Assembly: GCA_046712825.1 (NCBI GenBank)
Contig: JBKKCR010000148.1
Span: 1-6,333, forward strand
From: DATFGK01 sp046712825
GTDB lineage: Bacteria; Actinomycetota; AC-67
Direction: 5' to 3'
DNA length: 6,333 nucleotides
In this document: positions 4,878-6,333 of the stretch, piece after piece
How positions within the stretch are numbered: the first letter of the stretch is position 1
Layout: every line of letters starts with the position of its first letter
Notes under the pieces: model-generated
Seen by the model: only the letters and a program-made list of their open reading frames with translations
The model's database searches: none
Told to the model about the DNA's origin: nothing
Position numbers and translations under genes: made by a program

Positions 4878-5361
4878 AGACGGAAGGGGCCGCCCCCGCG
4901 GCCCCCTCCAGATGTGCCGGTTGGGCCTTGGGCTGCTTGATCACCGGGCACACGAACTGCTTGATCACACCGATGTCGGTAGCCGCTCCGGCGTCGATCG
5001 CCGCAAGGACCTCCTCGTCGCTGTCGAAGTCGCCGCTGTCGTTGGCGTCGAACGCTGCGACCGCGGCGTCGTAGTCGTCGAACTCGAGGCCGTGAACCAT
5101 CCAGCGTCCGCCGTTGTAGCCGGGGTCACCCGGCGCAGCGGTGGCAACGTTCAACGGCTGAGCGCCGAAGAAGTTGTAGATCGTGTCGAAGCTGCTCTCG
5201 GGCGCTCCGGTGCCGGACAGATCGGTCGGCGTGTTGACCGTGCGATAGACCACGCCGTCGACGTAGAACGCGGGACCCGTGACGCCGGCCGATGCGAGCG
5301 CGGCGGTGGAGCCGACGATCGCACCAGCGAGCGCGATCACCGTCATGAGCCGTCGAACCAT
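4873..5361 (-). CDS. Exported protein with EF-hand-like calcium loop, unknown function
   Basis: This 162-residue protein begins with a signal peptide (basic Met-Val-Arg-Arg, hydrophobic stretch 7-22, and an Ala-Ser-Ala cleavage site around residue 25), so it is expected outside the membrane. The mature part has a Tyr-Val-Asp-Gly-Val-Val-Tyr-Arg-Thr-Val-Asn-Thr segment (33-44) and Gly-Gly-Arg-Trp-Met-Val-His (84-90). I do not know a function for this family. Residues 105-116 fit the 12-residue EF-hand loop: Asp1, Asn3, Ser5, Gly6, hydrophobic Phe8, Asp9, Glu12, flanked by helix-like segments. Calcium binding is therefore plausible, though a lone loop is weak evidence. Cys138 is the only cysteine. 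ATG 5361 is supported by GAGGAGGA about 4 bases upstream; an ATG at 5346 would shorten the signal peptide. A three-unit 11-bp repeat upstream suggests control by the neighbouring two-component system. The TAA stop lies inside the next operon's operator. Confidence 0.82.
   Translation of the reverse strand: MVRRLMTVIALAGAIVGSTAALASAGVTGPAFYVDGVVYRTVNTPTDLSGTGAPESSFDTIYNFFGAQPLNVATAAPGDPGYNGGRWMVHGLEFDDYDAAVAAFDANDSGDFDSDEEVLAAIDAGAATDIGVIKQFVCPVIKQPKAQPAHLEGAAGAAPSVS
4886..4905 (-). other. GC-rich hairpin at the 3' end of the EF-hand gene
   Basis: GGGGCCG (4886-4892) and CGGCCCC (4899-4905) form a 7-bp stem with a 6-base loop, encoding the Ala/Gly-rich C-terminus of the exported protein. On the minus strand it is followed by TTCCGTCTCG, a poor U-tract. 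It could act as a weak or partial terminator between the two transcription units, but may be only a product of base composition. Confidence 0.3.
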
Positions 5362-5421
5362 CGCTCCTCCTCTCGTCGCACGCGGACGAGTCGATGCTCG
5401 ACGGCAAATCTTTCGAGGTCC

Positions 5422-5447
5422 TTACAGAGGCGCTACCGAACCCTTAC
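5422..5447 (-). promoter_or_regulatory. Three-unit 11-bp direct-repeat operator upstream of the EF-hand gene
   Basis: TTAC, CTAC and TTAC start at 5422, 5433 and 5444, exactly 11 bp apart (minus strand GTAAGG, GTAGCG, GTAAGG). Bases 5432-5448 match the element at 4861-4877 at 15 of 17 positions, sharing the core GAACCCTTACG. The array lies 61-86 bp upstream of the ATG at 5361. A weak -10 candidate, AAGATT, is at 5412-5407 on the minus strand. An 11-bp period is the expected spacing for tandem OmpR/PhoB-family monomers. Confidence 0.6.
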
Positions 5448-5529
5448 GTTTCATCGGAGCACACGAAAGTGCCCAGGTTCGCGCGACGGAACATGGGGAG
5501 GATCTGGAGGTTAAACCCTCTGAGACCAA

Positions 5530-5549
5530 AGCGGGGGAGGACCCCTGCT
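5530..5549 (-). terminator. Possible terminator downstream of the prenyltransferase gene
   Basis: An 8-bp stem (5530-5537 with 5542-5549, one G-T pair) is closed by a 4-base loop. On the minus strand it is followed by a short, imperfect T-containing stretch (TTGGTCTC). It lies about 95 bp after the prenyltransferase stop and before the EF-hand gene's operator, a sensible place to end that transcript. The poor U-tract keeps confidence low. Confidence 0.3.
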
Positions 5550-5644
5550 CGATCGGCTCCACCCACGTCGCCGCGGTCGTCGTTCTGGTAACGGATCGGC
5601 GTCATATATGGCGCCAGATCCATACGAGAACGAGGGAAAGAGCC

Positions 5645-6333
5645 CTATCGAAGCAGCCTCGGCACGTCGTCCGCCAGATGGTGCGCCGCCGCCGAGGCGA
5701 CGAACCCCACGACGAGCAACATCCCCGTCGCCAGGTGCAGCTGGATGTTCTTCGCCATCGCGGGCATCAGCGCGTACGGATCGTCGTACGCGTCGCGCGC
5801 GCCTTTATAGACGCCGATCGCCATCGGGATCGTGAGCAGCGCGGCCACCGTGGGCACCGGCATGAGGCCCGACGCCACGCCCCCGACGATCAACCCGTAC
5901 GTCGCCGCCACCGCCAGCGCGTAGCCACGCAGTACCGCGGGCTTCGACCACCGCACGGGCAGCGTGCGCTTCCCCGCGGCGGCGTCGGCCGGACGGTCGG
6001 GGATCTCGTTCAGGTACAGCACGAGCGCGATCAACAGCGCGACGGGCAACGACGCGTACAGCGCCTCCCATGTGTAGCGCTGCGCCTGCACGTAGAAGGC
6101 GCCGAGCGTGACGATCGGGCCGAAGCCCAGTGCCACGACGACCTCGCCGATCCCTCGGTGCACCAGACGCAGCGGCGGCGCCGTGTACGCGATCGAGATG
6201 AACACTCCCACCACGCCGAGCCAGAACAGCGGCCAGAACCCGCTCGTCACGGCGAGCCACAGCCCGATCCCGATGCCGGCCGCGTAGAAGCCCGCCGCCA
6301 TCAGCGCCATCGTCTTCCGCGAAACGAGGCCGT
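5645..6333 (-). CDS. UbiA-family prenyltransferase (MenA-like), 5' end beyond window
   Basis: This is the C-terminal part (228 whole codons visible) of a polytopic UbiA-superfamily prenyltransferase (PF01040), an integral membrane enzyme that attaches a polyprenyl chain to an aromatic acceptor, as MenA does in menaquinone synthesis. The frame is open to the window edge; the Met at 6310 is internal, so the gene is partial. The N-terminal region with the first Asp-rich motif (Asn-Asp-x-x-Asp type) is missing. Visible features are Tyr-Thr-Ala-Pro-Pro-Leu-Arg (bases about 6187-6167), a Gly-Ile-Gly-Glu segment typical of MenA-like members, and the second Asp-rich motif Asn-Glu-Ile-Pro-Asp with a following Asp and Ala-Gly-Lys-Arg-Thr-Leu (about 6012-5962). 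Several hydrophobic helices surround these. The stop is TAG at 5647-5645. Whether the acceptor is dihydroxynaphthoate or another quinone or lipid head group cannot be told without the N-terminus and neighbours. Confidence 0.9.
   Translation of the reverse strand, partial: GLVSRKTMALMAAGFYAAGIGIGLWLAVTSGFWPLFWLGVVGVFISIAYTAPPLRLVHRGIGEVVVALGFGPIVTLGAFYVQAQRYTWEALYASLPVALLIALVLYLNEIPDRPADAAAGKRTLPVRWSKPAVLRGYALAVAATYGLIVGGVASGLMPVPTVAALLTIPMAIGVYKGARDAYDDPYALMPAMAKNIQLHLATGMLLVVGFVASAAAHHLADDVPRLLR

Noticed and set aside
4085..5074. 329-codon plus-strand open frame
   Set aside because: Runs antisense through the regulator, DM13 and EF-hand genes and across a promoter; Arg/Glu-rich composition with no recognisable domain.
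5394..5591. Plus-strand small open frame in the spacer
   Set aside because: Covers the direct-repeat operator and a hairpin; no convincing ribosome-binding site and no protein features.
6308..6310. ATG at 6310 as the prenyltransferase start
   Set aside because: The frame remains open to the window edge and the protein would lack the region with the first Asp-rich motif, so this Met is internal.
1..6333. tRNA, rRNA, CRISPR array or insertion sequence
   Set aside because: No cloverleaf-like segment, regularly spaced repeat-spacer array, transposase or terminal inverted repeats seen in the window.

Overview
The window is GC-rich, densely packed DNA of the kind seen in environmental Actinomycetota, probably an uncultured or metagenome-derived lineage. 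The pointers are the high GC, GTG starts, stop-start overlaps and the mix of families (DM13, DUF1326, VapBC, a UbiA-type prenyltransferase). The sequence alone does not fix the taxon. Only the broken gene at the left edge lies on the plus strand; every other gene I support lies on the minus strand.

Left part (1-1190). The 3' portion of a phospholipase C-like phosphoesterase runs in from the left edge and is interrupted by one in-frame TAA inside its most conserved motif. It converges on a 47-residue single-pass membrane protein. The gap upstream of that small gene holds a 16-bp perfect palindrome with an extra half-site, a second 14-bp palindrome, and a strong plus-strand terminator with no obvious gene in front of it.

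Toxin-antitoxin part (1191-1860). A ribbon-helix-helix antitoxin (VapB-like) and a PIN-domain toxin (VapC-like) overlap by about 90-116 bp. A likely near-leaderless promoter with a small palindrome sits just upstream.

Central signalling locus (1860-4877). Read on the minus strand, the order is: membrane-anchored DM13 protein, OmpR/PhoB-type response regulator, histidine kinase with almost no extracytoplasmic sensor, and a cysteine-rich DUF1326 protein. The first two junctions are stop-start overlaps (TGATG and GTGA) and the third gap is 13 bp, so this looks like one operon. Upstream (4873-5361) is an exported protein with an EF-hand-like calcium loop.

The most interesting signal is a shared 17-bp element (15 of 17 identical) built from TTAC-type units 11 bp apart. 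It lies upstream of both the DM13 operon and the EF-hand gene. An 11-bp direct repeat is the usual layout for OmpR/PhoB-family operators, so the regulator encoded here probably controls both units and its own operon. I infer an autoregulated cell-envelope stress or redox/metal-sensing module; its signal is unknown.

Right part (5362-6333). A 283-bp spacer holds the operator and a possible terminator. It is followed by the C-terminal three quarters of a UbiA/MenA-like prenyltransferase that runs off the right edge.
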